Of a DNA stretch of 64,000 bases, positions 39,736 to 50,199 are shown piece by piece. Within the stretch, counting starts at the first letter, position 1. Each line of letters starts with the position of its first letter. Both the position numbers and the translations under genes were made by a program. Source of the stretch: Orychophragmus violaceus (Eukaryota; Streptophyta; Magnoliopsida; Brassicales; Brassicaceae); NCBI GenBank assembly GCA_030180135.1, contig CM058230.1, positions 12,525,082 through 12,589,081 on the forward strand, written 5' to 3'. The notes beneath the pieces are model-generated. The model saw nothing but the letters and a program-made list of their open reading frames with translations, made no database searches and was not told the DNA's origin.

Positions 39736-40617
39736 GTTCACTACAAGAAATATGGGCATTGATAGCAGTTCACGATAGCACTAATTCACAAACTGCTATC
39801 AAAAGTGGCAAGTTGGGATTGTCAACTCTATCGTAGCACTGATTTAATGCTATGCTGTAATTTCATAAAGCGGGAAGAAAAAAATTCATTTGGAGCCAAC
39901 TTTTTTGTTATGGTAACACTTGAGCACCAAAATATTTAGTTTTGGCGGAAACTTTTTTCATTTTTCTCTTAAGTCTTTTGTCCTCTAACTCAAATTTGAT
40001 TTACAATGTTGAAGCAATTCTTTTTTTTCTCTCATCTCCAATCCGATCTCAATCCTTTCTCTGCCTCTCCCCGTTTCCCTAGCACTTCAATAGCCGACCC
40101 AACACACCCAAACCCTAACTCACCTCATCTTCTTCGCTAACTGCTTCATCTCTTCCATCTCTCCCTAAGCCAAGCTTCTGACCATGAAAGAAGTTTATTT
40201 CGACGCCGACACAGGCGTATCAGGCTCATTCTCCGACCACCGTAGCTCCGCAGACTCATTCGCCGACCACCGTAACTCCGCAAAAAGGTAAAGAAAGAGA
40301 GGCAACTCGGAGCCCAGGATTTCTAGGGTTTACAGGTCTGCGAGCATCCTTGTTCTGGTACTTCGTTCTTGTCTAATCTGCCTCTTAGATCTGCCACTTT
40401 CTCAAGTTCGTAGGTTACCGGTTTTCAGGTCGTCGAAATGTCGAGAAGGTAATCAGCCGTCGTTTTGTCCCTCGCCAAAACGCTCAAACGAGACAGTAAG
40501 TTCTTTTGATTTCGATATTCTCTTCAATCTATGATTTCGTGGTTCCAGAGTGGTGATTAATTTTTCTGTTTTATACAAACGACGGCAACTAATTTTTCGT
40601 GGTTCCAAGCGTCCGAG

Positions 40618-40866
40618 TTAGATGAACTGGCCAAGCTGGAGATGGTTACTGAGGTTGAGATCTGTGTCGCGCTTGGAGAGAGAGACGTAGGTGGAGTTGA
40701 GGGAGTCGGAAATTTTAACATAGAAGCCTTGGTTGGGCCTCAGATCGGAGCTGACCAGAGTTGGGACTATTTGAGATCTCTCTGCCCTCGACAAAGATTC
40801 GTTCCAGCCTTTTTCTGCTCTGCTCTCGTTCGGTACTATCGGTTTCTTCTCGTATGTGTTCTTCAA
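40618..40866 (-). pseudogene. Captured exon fragment of a DUF936-family plant gene
   Basis: On the minus strand IVPTLVSSDLRPNQGFYVKI, then SLNSTYVSLSKRDTDLNLSN and LQLGQFI, match the conserved start of plant DUF936 proteins as I remember them (IVPALAGSDLWPNQGFYL, LQLGQFIYV). The match spans about 40621-40775. A frame break follows at the QFI end, and the sequence before SQIVP is unrelated. It lies inside the CACTA element, left of copia B, on the strand opposite to the MMS19 fragment. It is a non-functional fragment. Confidence 0.72.
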
Positions 40867-40919
40867 TATGCTAGAATTTGATTTTTGGAGCTTTATAACT
40901 CATTTGCATCTTTTAATGT

Positions 40920-41622
40920 TGTTGGGATAGTGTCCTGAAATCACACTTGTACTCACTCCTGATGATAGTTGTGTGTCGAGATCAGACATTCGTATAATAC
41001 TGGGCGGTTGCAATGTTTTGCTAGAAGCCTCTTGCAGTCTGTAAGTTGTAGACTTACTGCCAGTATTATATGATCCTATAGGGTCACACACCTAAGCAAA
41101 CTGGAAGCATGAAAGTGGGAATGATCATTATGGTAAAGATCATACTTATGTGTATTGGATACACATTTACATAGAGTTTTACAATGTGTGTGTCGATCAA
41201 TGCATGAGTGCGTCGATCGATGCAGGCTTTTCGTGGAGGTGTGTCGATCGACACAGTAAGTGTGTCGATCGTTGCACATCGGGTTTCGAAACTGATGTTT
41301 CGGATTAATGACGTAACCGAGTCGGGTTTGTCCGACGGTTTGTGAGGTCATTTCCATGTCGATATATAAAGTCTTATATGGTCGACCTGAACCCTAGCCG
41401 TCTTCTCTTCTTTCTGACAGAAAAGCAGAAACACCAGAAACTCTTAGATCCCACAGATCCGGCACTAGCATCCCATTTCCAGCTTGTGTGCGTGTGTATC
41501 TGGTAGAGGCAAGGCATCTGCGTTTCTCACTGATCTCGTTCACCAATTCCGCTGCCAGTTCAAGGTAAGAACGAGGTTGGTAAATTCAATATATCAAACC
41601 CTAGATCCTAGGAGATCCAACA
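40920..41622 (+). repeat. Copia B 5' LTR
   Basis: Starts TGTTGGGATAGTG and ends GATCCAACA. Contains four TCGATCGA-type motifs at about 41189-41278. Matches 47600-48302 with about eight differences and no length change. Confidence 0.95.
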
Positions 41623-41623
41623 A

Positions 41624-41635
41624 TGGTATCAAAGC
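41624..41635 (+). other. Copia B primer-binding site
   Basis: TGGTATCAAAGC, one base from the LTR end. It is the initiator tRNA-Met complement with one A in place of the usual G (TGGTATCAGAGC). Confidence 0.85.
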
Positions 41636-41769
41636 ATTGTAAGGGTTTAGCTATTGAATCTGATGCAATTAATTCGAAAACTGAGTTTGTTGAATTGTTT
41701 ATTGCCTGTGAAAATCGTGTTTTCAAGTGTTAATCTCGGATTAAAGCACCTGTTGAAAATTCGATACAT

Positions 41770-42195
41770 GTGTTTTCGCAGTGTGTCGATCGACACAAAG
41801 CGTGTGTCGATCGATGCAGAGCGAAAACACGTAAATAATTTTAGGGTTTGTCGCAGCGTGTCGATCGGTGCAAAGCGTGCGTCGATCGACACAGAGCGAA
41901 AACTCGCAAAATAATTTTAGGGTTTGTCGCAGCGTCTCGATCGGTGCAAAGCGTGCGTCGATCGACACAGAGCGAAAACTCGTAAAATCTTTTGGGTTGT
42001 TCGCAAAGCGTCGATCGACACTAAGCTTGTGTCGACCGTTGCATCGCGAAAACTCGCACTGTATCGATCGACGCACTGGGTGCATCGATCGATTCAGTTG
42101 GTTGGTTTCGGTTGGATTGGATTGAACCGGAAACCAATTTGATTGTGGTTAGGATATGTCGATCGATGCAAGGACGCGTCGATCGACACACAACT
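41770..42195. repeat. Array of TGTCGATCGACA-type palindromes in copia B leader
   Basis: About a dozen copies of the core (T/C)GTCGA(T/C)CG(A/T)(C/T)(A/G)C occur in 425 bp between the primer-binding site and gag. Perfect GTGTCGATCGACAC-type copies alternate with GATCGATGC and GATCGGTGC variants. Part of the array is a tandem repeat of about 76 bp with the unit CGAAAACTCG...TTTAGGGTTTGTCGCAGCG, seen at about 41821-41895 and 41897-41972 and partly after. Confidence 0.85.
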
Positions 42196-42812
42196 CGCAG
42201 ACTCAGGGGTTGGACTCCTAGTTGCGAATACCAAATCAAAATGAACCTAAACTTAATAAAACTGAATGTTTTAATTAAATTAATAAATTCTTGAATGTAT
42301 ATTGGATATGCATCAAGATAAATCGGTTCTTTTCCTAAACTAAATATCAAGTGATCTTGATGTCTTGCCCGATCTTGTCTACTGTCAAGACTCGTTTCGT
42401 TGTTGAATAGCCTTGGAGTCCTTGGTGTCCACAACTACATGAGTAAGGCAGGTGATCATCGATAGACTTGCAGTGCGACTGTCAATGATCACGCGACTGA
42501 AGAGATTGGTTTACTTGACTGGGCCATCAGAAGTTCTGGGCCCAGAGACATCAGAGTGGATAAGACATGGATTGTCTCATCTGCGACCAAGAATTGTACT
42601 GGGTACAATTAGCAATGATTTGCTTACCTAGATAACTGAAGTTTGGGTGATGGCGAGTCGTCCACTCAAATTTTGGTGATCTGAGGATCTTGGTTCATTG
42701 TATTCATCTGAGGAAACATAGTTTTGAATACAATGCGAGTTTTTCTTATTAGATAAGAATTCTCATTCCTGAGCATTATAACTAAAAACCTCTACCTCTT
42801 TTAATTACAGCT

Positions 42813-45800
42813 ATGTCTGTCTCAACTCACATCAACACTTTCTCGCTAAGATCCGTCCTTGAGAAGGACAAGTTAAATGGATCTAATTTCTTGGAATGGT
42901 ATCGGAAACTGAGAATAGTTCTCAGGCAGGAGAACAAGGAATATGTCCTTGAAAGAGTTATCACCGAGAGGCCACGTTCCAATGCCCCGCAGACAGAAAA
43001 GAATGCTTGGGATAAGCATTCAGCTGATGTCAAAGATGTTAATTGTCTAATGCTGGTGACTATGAACTCTGAGCTGCAGAAGCAATATGAGAACGTGATG
43101 TCACCCATTGAGATGATTAACAGCCTGAAAGCTTTGTTTCAGGAGCAAGCTCGCACAGAGAGATACCAGACGGTTAAATCTCTCATGGATTGCAAGCTGG
43201 CTAAGGACAGTCCAGTAAGTCCTCATGTCCTTAAAATGATGGGTTACATTGATAACCTGGGGAAACTGGACTGGGCCATTAGCCAGGAGCTAGCCACTGA
43301 CATGATTCTGCAGTCTTTGCCGTCGTGTTTTGATCAGTTCATCATGAACTACAACATGCAAAACATGACTAAGACATTGACTGAGTTGCACGGCATGCTG
43401 AAGAAAGCAGATCCGAATCTCAAGAAGGCAACTCCCAGTGTACTGATGGTACAAGGGGGTAAAAGGTTTAAGAAACCTAAGAAGGATATGGGAAAGGCCC
43501 AAGTTGTCCAGACTGAAAGTCAGGACAAGCCCAAGCCGAAGCCCAAATCCGGGCCTTCTCCTGAGGATAAATGCAACTACTGCAAGCAGTTAGGGCATTG
43601 GAAGAGAGACTGCAAGAAGTTCATGGAAGATTACAAGAAGCTGAAGAAGACGTATGATGCGTCTGATTTAGGTATTTATGTTATCGAACTTAATGTTATA
43701 TCTTCTAGTTCTACTTCGTGGGTATTGGATACCGGCTGCGGTGCTCACATTTGTACTGATGTGCAGGCACTAAGAAATAGTAGAACGCTGAAGAAAGGAC
43801 AAGTGGAGCTACAGGTCGGGAATGGAGCTAAGGTTGCTGCACTGGCCGTAGGCACCTATGAATTGTCTTTACCTTCGGGCATGATTTTAGCTTTGAATAA
43901 TTGCTACTTTGTACCTGCGATTAGCATAAACATAATTTCAGTTTCCGTTTTGGATTTGGAAGGTTTTGATTTTGCTGTTAAGAATAAAGTTTGTTCTTTT
44001 AATCGTGATGGTACATTTTATGGTAGCGCCCCATTAGAAAATGGGTTATATGTTTTAAATCAAGAAATGCCTGTCTTTAACATAAATATAAAGCGGTTTA
44101 AGTCCAATGACGAAAACCCGACTTTCTTATGGCATTGTCGTTTGGGCCATATCAATGAGAAACGCATCCAAAGGCTCCATCGGAATGGGCTTCTGGGCTC
44201 ATTTAATTTTGAATCATGTGAGAAATGCAAATCTTGTTTGATAGGCAAAATGACTAGAGCCCCTTTGAACAAACCCAATGAAAGGGCCAGTGATTTATTG
44301 GGCCTTGTTCATACTGATGTATGTGGGCCGATGAGTACTGTTGCCAGAGGAAATTACAAGTACTTCATTACTTTCACTGATGATTTCAGTAGGTATGGCT
44401 ATGTCTATTTGATGAGACATAAGTCAGAATCCTTTGATAGATTCAAGGAATTCAAAAATGAAGTACAGAACCAACTTGGCAAAAGTATCAAAGTTCTGCG
44501 ATCGGATCGCGGAGGAGAATACTTGAGTCAAGAGTTCAGTGACTATCTGAGCGAGTGTGGAATTGTTTCACAACTCAATCCTCCTGGAACACCTCAATGG
44601 AATGGAGTGTCAGAGAGGAGGAATCGAACCTTATTGGATATGGTTCGGTCTATGATGAGTCATTCAAATCTTCCATTATCCTTTTGGGGATACGCTCTAG
44701 AAACGTCTGCGTTTACACTAAATCGAGTGCCATCTAAATCAGTGGAAAAGACACCACATGAATTGTGGACTGTGAATGTTCCAAACCTGTCTTTCCTAAA
44801 GATTTGGGGTTGTGAGGCTTATGTCAAACGTTTAATCTCTGACAAGCTCGCACCCAAATCAGATAAATGCTACTTCGTTGGTTATCCTAGGGAAACCAAG
44901 GCATACTACTTTTACAACCAATCTGAGAACAAAGTATTTGTTGCTCGGGACTGTTCTTTTCTTGAGAGGGAGTTTCTCTCTAAGAAAAACAGTGGGAGTA
45001 AAGTACATCTTGAAGAAATTCGAGATGCACAGGAGATTGCTCAACCTGCTGAGGAAGAGCAGCAGTTGGATCCACAAAGTTCTGTGGAACCGGCTGCTGT
45101 GGAGCCTGAAGTTCGCAGATCCGGAAGGATCCGTCACGAACCCGAGAGATACTATGGATTTCTCGTGACCGATTCAAATGATCTGATGATCATTGATAGT
45201 GACAAGCCAGCGACCTTCGCGGAAGCAATGATGGGCTCGGACTCCGAAAAGTGGCTTGGAGCCTCTAAGTCCGAAATGGGATCCATGTCAGAAAACCAAG
45301 TATGGTCCTTGGTCGATTTACCTAATGGTGCAAAAGCCATTGTGTGTAAATGGATCTTCAAGAAGAAGATTGACGTGGATGGCAATGTACAGATTTACAA
45401 AGCGAGGTTGGTGGCCAAAGGTTTCAAGCAAATTCATGGTATTGACTATGATGAAACCTATTCCCCAGTCGCTATGCTTAAATCCATTCGGATTCTTCTA
45501 GCAATTGCCGCTCATTATGATTATGAAATTTGGCAAATGGATGTCAAAACCGCATTCCTGAATGGTATTCTGGAAGAGGATGTGTATATGACACAGCCTG
45601 AAGGTTTTGTCGATCCTAAGAACGCTGGGAAGGTATGCAAGCTTCATAAATCCATTTATGGATTGAAGCAAGCATCACGGAGTTGGAATCTTCGTTTTGA
45701 TGAATCAGTTAAACAATTTGGTTTCATCAAGAACGAAGAGGAACCATGTGTTTACAAGAAGACTAGTGGGAGCAAAATTGCGTTTCTTGTACTGTATGTC

Positions 45801-46778
45801 GATGACATACTCCTCCTCGGTAATGACGTTCCGTTGCTTCAGTCTCTCAAGACTTGGCTTGGAAGTTGTTTTTCCATGAAAGACATGGGAGAAGCCGCGT
45901 ACATTCTTGGAATCAGAATCTACAGAGATAGAATGAACAGGCTGATTGGATTGTGCCAGGACACTTATATTGATAAGGTACTGCATAGATTCAGGATGCA
46001 TGATTCCAAGAAGGGCTTCATACCGATGTCTCATGGCACCAGTCTCAGCAAGAAGCAGTGTCCGGCGACACATGCTGAGCGAGAACGCATGAATAGGATT
46101 CCTTATGCTTCTGCAATAGGATCTATTATGTATACCATGCTCTGCACCCGTCCAGATGTAGCTTACGCGTTAAGCATGACGAGTAGATACCAATCTGATC
46201 CAGGTGAAGTTCACTGGACACATGTCAAGAATATTCTCAAGTATTTGAGACATACTAAGGATAAATTCCTTGTGTATGGAGGAAGTGAAGAACTTGTGGT
46301 GAATGGATTCACCGATGCGAGTTTTCAGACAGACAGAGACCATTTCCGATCACAATCTGGATATGTCTTCTGTCTAAATGGCGGTGCAGTGAGCTGGAAG
46401 AGCTCTAAGCAGAATACCGTAGCTAATTCCACAACGGAAGCTGAATATGTTGCTGCTTCAGAAGCGGCAAAGGAAGCTGTTTGGATCAAGAAGTTCATGA
46501 CTGAACTTGGTGTAGTTCCTAGTATCTTGGAGCCAGTGGCTTTGTTTTGCGATAACAACGGAGCCATTGCTCAGGCAAAAGAACCAAGGTCACACCAGAA
46601 GTCCAAACACGTGGAGAGGAGATATCACCTGATTCGAGATATCGTCAATAGAGGTGATGTGAAGATCAGCCGAGTTCCGACAGACGATAATATCGCTGAT
46701 CCTCTAACTAAGTCACTCCCAAGGCCTAAGCATGGGAGTCATACGACTGCTGTAGGCATTAGAGATCTTAAGATGTAA
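42813..46778 (+). CDS. Copia B Gag-Pol polyprotein, 1321 residues, uninterrupted
   Basis: One open frame encodes, in order: a gag domain (KLNGSNFLEWYRKLRIVLRQ near residue 20); the zinc knuckle CNYCKQLGHWKRDC (about 254-267); an aspartic protease (WVLDTGCGAHIC, about 306); a GAG-pre-integrase HHCC region (LWHCRLGHINEKRI); an integrase core (HTDVCGPMS, FTDDFSRYGYVY, SDRGGEY, the glutamate in GVSERRNR); a reverse transcriptase (QMDVKTAFLNGILEEDVYM and the active site YVDDILL); and RNase H (NSTTEAEYVAASEAAKE, SKHVERRYHLIRD). All catalytic motifs are present. The integrase-before-RT order defines Ty1/copia. Products would make virus-like particles and copy and integrate the element. Confidence 0.96.
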   Translation: MSVSTHINTFSLRSVLEKDKLNGSNFLEWYRKLRIVLRQENKEYVLERVITERPRSNAPQTEKNAWDKHSADVKDVNCLMLVTMNSELQKQYENVMSPIEMINSLKALFQEQARTERYQTVKSLMDCKLAKDSPVSPHVLKMMGYIDNLGKLDWAISQELATDMILQSLPSCFDQFIMNYNMQNMTKTLTELHGMLKKADPNLKKATPSVLMVQGGKRFKKPKKDMGKAQVVQTESQDKPKPKPKSGPSPEDKCNYCKQLGHWKRDCKKFMEDYKKLKKTYDASDLGIYVIELNVISSSSTSWVLDTGCGAHICTDVQALRNSRTLKKGQVELQVGNGAKVAALAVGTYELSLPSGMILALNNCYFVPAISINIISVSVLDLEGFDFAVKNKVCSFNRDGTFYGSAPLENGLYVLNQEMPVFNINIKRFKSNDENPTFLWHCRLGHINEKRIQRLHRNGLLGSFNFESCEKCKSCLIGKMTRAPLNKPNERASDLLGLVHTDVCGPMSTVARGNYKYFITFTDDFSRYGYVYLMRHKSESFDRFKEFKNEVQNQLGKSIKVLRSDRGGEYLSQEFSDYLSECGIVSQLNPPGTPQWNGVSERRNRTLLDMVRSMMSHSNLPLSFWGYALETSAFTLNRVPSKSVEKTPHELWTVNVPNLSFLKIWGCEAYVKRLISDKLAPKSDKCYFVGYPRETKAYYFYNQSENKVFVARDCSFLEREFLSKKNSGSKVHLEEIRDAQEIAQPAEEEQQLDPQSSVEPAAVEPEVRRSGRIRHEPERYYGFLVTDSNDLMIIDSDKPATFAEAMMGSDSEKWLGASKSEMGSMSENQVWSLVDLPNGAKAIVCKWIFKKKIDVDGNVQIYKARLVAKGFKQIHGIDYDETYSPVAMLKSIRILLAIAAHYDYEIWQMDVKTAFLNGILEEDVYMTQPEGFVDPKNAGKVCKLHKSIYGLKQASRSWNLRFDESVKQFGFIKNEEEPCVYKKTSGSKIAFLVLYVDDILLLGNDVPLLQSLKTWLGSCFSMKDMGEAAYILGIRIYRDRMNRLIGLCQDTYIDKVLHRFRMHDSKKGFIPMSHGTSLSKKQCPATHAERERMNRIPYASAIGSIMYTMLCTRPDVAYALSMTSRYQSDPGEVHWTHVKNILKYLRHTKDKFLVYGGSEELVVNGFTDASFQTDRDHFRSQSGYVFCLNGGAVSWKSSKQNTVANSTTEAEYVAASEAAKEAVWIKKFMTELGVVPSILEPVALFCDNNGAIAQAKEPRSHQKSKHVERRYHLIRDIVNRGDVKISRVPTDDNIADPLTKSLPRPKHGSHTTAVGIRDLKM

Positions 46779-47588
46779 TCTTGATTCTAGTGGGAGTTTT
46801 AGTTTTGTTTTAGTTATAATAAGATGCTCTTGTAAACATTCTTTTAGAAGTGTTTAATGAAATTTGATTTCAGCATTATTTATTGTGATCTAAATAATGG
46901 TCCCAAAATAAGTTTATGACATATTATAGGTCATCAAGTTGAGGACTTGATCATGAAACCCTATAAGTTAATAAATTATGTTTTGTCCATAGTCGAGGTT
47001 GTAGAATTGGGACACTGACAACCGTTAGAGACTATATTGTGAGGTGACTGTTGGCTAAGTTTCATGGAACCAATGATATGATTATCGCAGTCAGTCACAT
47101 AGATATATGTTAGTGAACATATGATCGGACATGACCCGCTAATGAGAAGTCTACAAGATAGTTATATCTGTGTCATAAGAGGTTCTCATTACGACTATAG
47201 AGTATAGTCCTTAGACCTGAGTTCATCATGCTTTCTTGCATATGAATTGGTACACTTTGACTTTGTCAAACGTCGACCCGTAACTGGCGACTATAACGGC
47301 ACTGTTCAAGTATATCATGAAGTGTGCATTGAAACAGGGATGGAACAAGATGGGATTTGTCCCTCCTGTATAACGGGAGATAAATATCTCAGGGCTATCG
47401 AAGATTGAATACTGAGAGAATGTGTGGCCGCACTCAAACGAACTGTAGTTCAGTTGTTTGTAATGTTCAGTATGAGATCAGGAGTTCGATAAACACGATG
47501 TTGGCTTAATAAGGATGACACCAATCTTGCCTTATGCCAAATCGAGATACAGAGACAAAAGGATTATAGGAATTGATGATTCCAGTAC

Positions 47589-47599
47589 AAGTGGGAGAT
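47589..47599 (+). other. Copia B polypurine tract
   Basis: AAGTGGGAGAT immediately precedes the 3' LTR at 47600, the plus-strand priming site. Confidence 0.88.
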
Positions 47600-48302
47600 T
47601 GTTGGGATAGTGTCCTGAAATCACACTTGTACTCACTCCTGATGATAGTTGTGTGTCGAGATCAGACATTCGTATAATAATGGGCGGTTGTAATGTTTTG
47701 CTAGAAGCCTCTTGCAGTCTGTAAGTTGTAGACTTACTGCCAGTATTATATGATCCTATAGGGTCACACACCTAAGCAAACTGGAAGCATGAAAGTGGGA
47801 ATGATCATTATGGTAATGATCATACTTATGTGTATTGGATACACATTTACATAGAGTTTTACAATGTGTGTGTCGATCGATGCATGAGTGCGTCGATCGA
47901 TGCAGGCTTTTCGTGGAGGTGTGTCGATCGACACAGTAAGTGTGTCGATCGTTGCACATCGGGTTTCGAAACTGATGTTTCGGATTAATGACGTAACCGA
48001 GTCGGGTTTGTCCGACGGTTTGTGAGGTCATTTCCAGGTCGATATATAAAGTCTTATATGGTCGACCTGAACCCTAGCCGTCTTCTCTTCTTTCTGACAG
48101 AAAAGCAGAAACACCAGAAACTCTTAGATCCCACAGATCCGGCACTAGCATCCCGTTTCCAGCTTGTGTGCGTGTGTATCTGGTAGAGGCAAGGCATCTG
48201 CGTTGCTCACTGATCTCGTTCACTAATTCCGCTGCCAGTTCAAGGTAAGAACGAGGTTGGTAAATTCAATATATCAAACCCTAGATCCTAGGAGATCCAA
48301 CA
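47600..48302 (+). repeat. Copia B 3' LTR
   Basis: Same length as the 5' LTR (703 bp). Differences seen by eye include C/A and C/T near 47679-47691, A/T near 47817, A/G near 47880, T/G near 48037, A/G near 48155 and two near 48205-48224. Confidence 0.95.
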
Positions 48303-48636
48303 AATGTAAACATCTTTTGGTGTGTTTGGTGTTACTCTTTTCAGTCTATTACTGGTTTTATCTGGAACGCTTACTGATATTAAAGGTAAGAAAAATTAGA
48401 TGCTAGAGTGCGAAATCTATTGCATTATATAACATCTCACTTCATTTGTCGAGTGAATAACAACATATCCGCATCTAATGGTACCAAATCATTTTCTCTG
48501 CAGTAGAATCTTATATATCTTCTTTCCCAATAGATTGATTCTTGGATCTTCTAATGAGTTTTTGTTCCATGTTTAAATGGTATGCATGTGGTGAGGGAGA
48601 CGGCGATTCAGTGTCTTGTTGCCTTGTTGGAGTTAC

Positions 48637-49374
48637 TGTTGGAACTTCGAGCCAATTCTACCATATTCGGAATTGCTGCCATGTTCCAGATAGCCTATGA
48701 TTTAGGGTCTAGTTAATTGAATTAAGGATCTGATCTCTGTTTACCTGGAGATTGGCAGCGGAAGATGGTCAGATAAACGAGATCTGTGAAGCGCCTCAGA
48801 TGATGCGCCTCTACTTCAGTCCACACGCACACAAGCTGGAATCCGCCGGGATGCTAGTACCGGGGCTCGGATCTCCTAGGAACTGAGTTCTTCGAGGTTT
48901 CTGTGTTTTCTCTCTGAGAAAACACTGTCTGGGCGGCGCACTCAATCAACTAGGTCGAAATTACATAAGATCACTTATATATGTCGACCTTGACATAAAC
49001 CGAAACATCAGTCTCGTTTTCGGCCTTGTGTCGACCGACACACTTAGTGGTGTCGATCGACACACGTCTTGTGTCGACCGACGCACCCAATGGTGTCGAT
49101 CGACACACCTCATTAAAACTCATATTCGATGTGTATCCAATACACATCGACAAGACCATATGCCAATGATCTATCCCATACGAACTATGTCCAACTTCCT
49201 TAGGTGTGTGACCCTGTAGGTTCACACGATACTGGAAATGAGTTACAACTCATTTGTCATAAGCGGTTTCTAGCAAAATATTATGACTACCCAGTATCAC
49301 ATGAATTGTCCGATCTCGACAATACAACTATCTCTAGAGTGAGTACAATGTGATTTCAGGACATAATCCCAACA
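48637..49374 (-). repeat. Copia C 3' LTR
   Basis: Starts TGTTGGAACTTCGAGCC and ends ATAATCCCAACA on the plus strand. Contains four TCGA(T/C)CGA motifs at about 49026-49110. ATCTCCCACTTGTACT follows, the reversed polypurine tract. Confidence 0.93.
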
Positions 49375-50199
49375 ATCTCCCACTTGTACTAGAATCACCT
49401 ATTCCTTTAATCCCTTCGTCGCTATATCTCGATATGGCATAAGGCAAGAGACTGTGTCATCCTTATTATAGCCAACATCATGTTCATCGAACTTCTGATC
49501 TATACTGATAAAACAAACGACTGACAATCACCTCGTTTGAGCACGGCCATGCATTTTCTCAGTATCAAATCTTCGATGGGCCCTGAGATATTTATCTCCC
49601 GTTCTAGGAGCGACAAATCCCATCTTGTTCCATCCCTGTTTCTACACATACTTCATGATACGCATAAGCAATGCCGTTATAGCCGCCAGTTACGGAACGA
49701 CGTTTGACAAGGTCAAAACGCACCAATTCATATGCTAGAAAGCATGATGAACTCAGGTCTAAGGACTATACTCTATAGTCGTAATGAGAACCTCCCATGA
49801 CACTGATATAACTATCCTGTGGGGTTCTCATTAAGCGGGTCATGTCCGATCATATGTTCACCAACATATATCTATGTGACTGACTGTGATAATCATATCA
49901 TTGACTCCATGAAACTTAGTCCAACAGTCACCTCACATGCTAGTCTCGCGCGGTTATTGGTGTCCCACTTCAACAACCTCGACTAGGGACAATCGTATTT
50001 TATGTCATCTTTTACTTATAGGGTTTCTTGATCAAGTCCTCAACTTGATGACCTATAAGATGAACATAAAATACTTTGGGACTATTACTTAATTATCCAA
50101 TAATTAAATAATACTGATGTCAGTTTGACTTACATAAACACTACCATAGCATGTCTATGTAAAGATTACAACATAACTAGAATTACTCCCACTAGAATC

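Larger units (their letters stand above)
40915..48307 (+). mobile_element. Copia element B, complete and apparently intact
   Basis: A 7383-bp element (40920-48302) flanked by the 5-bp duplication AATGT (40915-40919, 48303-48307). It has two 703-bp LTRs, a primer-binding site, a long leader, one uninterrupted polyprotein ORF, and a polypurine tract next to the 3' LTR. I counted about eight mismatches between the LTRs, roughly 1 percent, so insertion was recent. It lies within the CACTA element. Confidence 0.95.
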
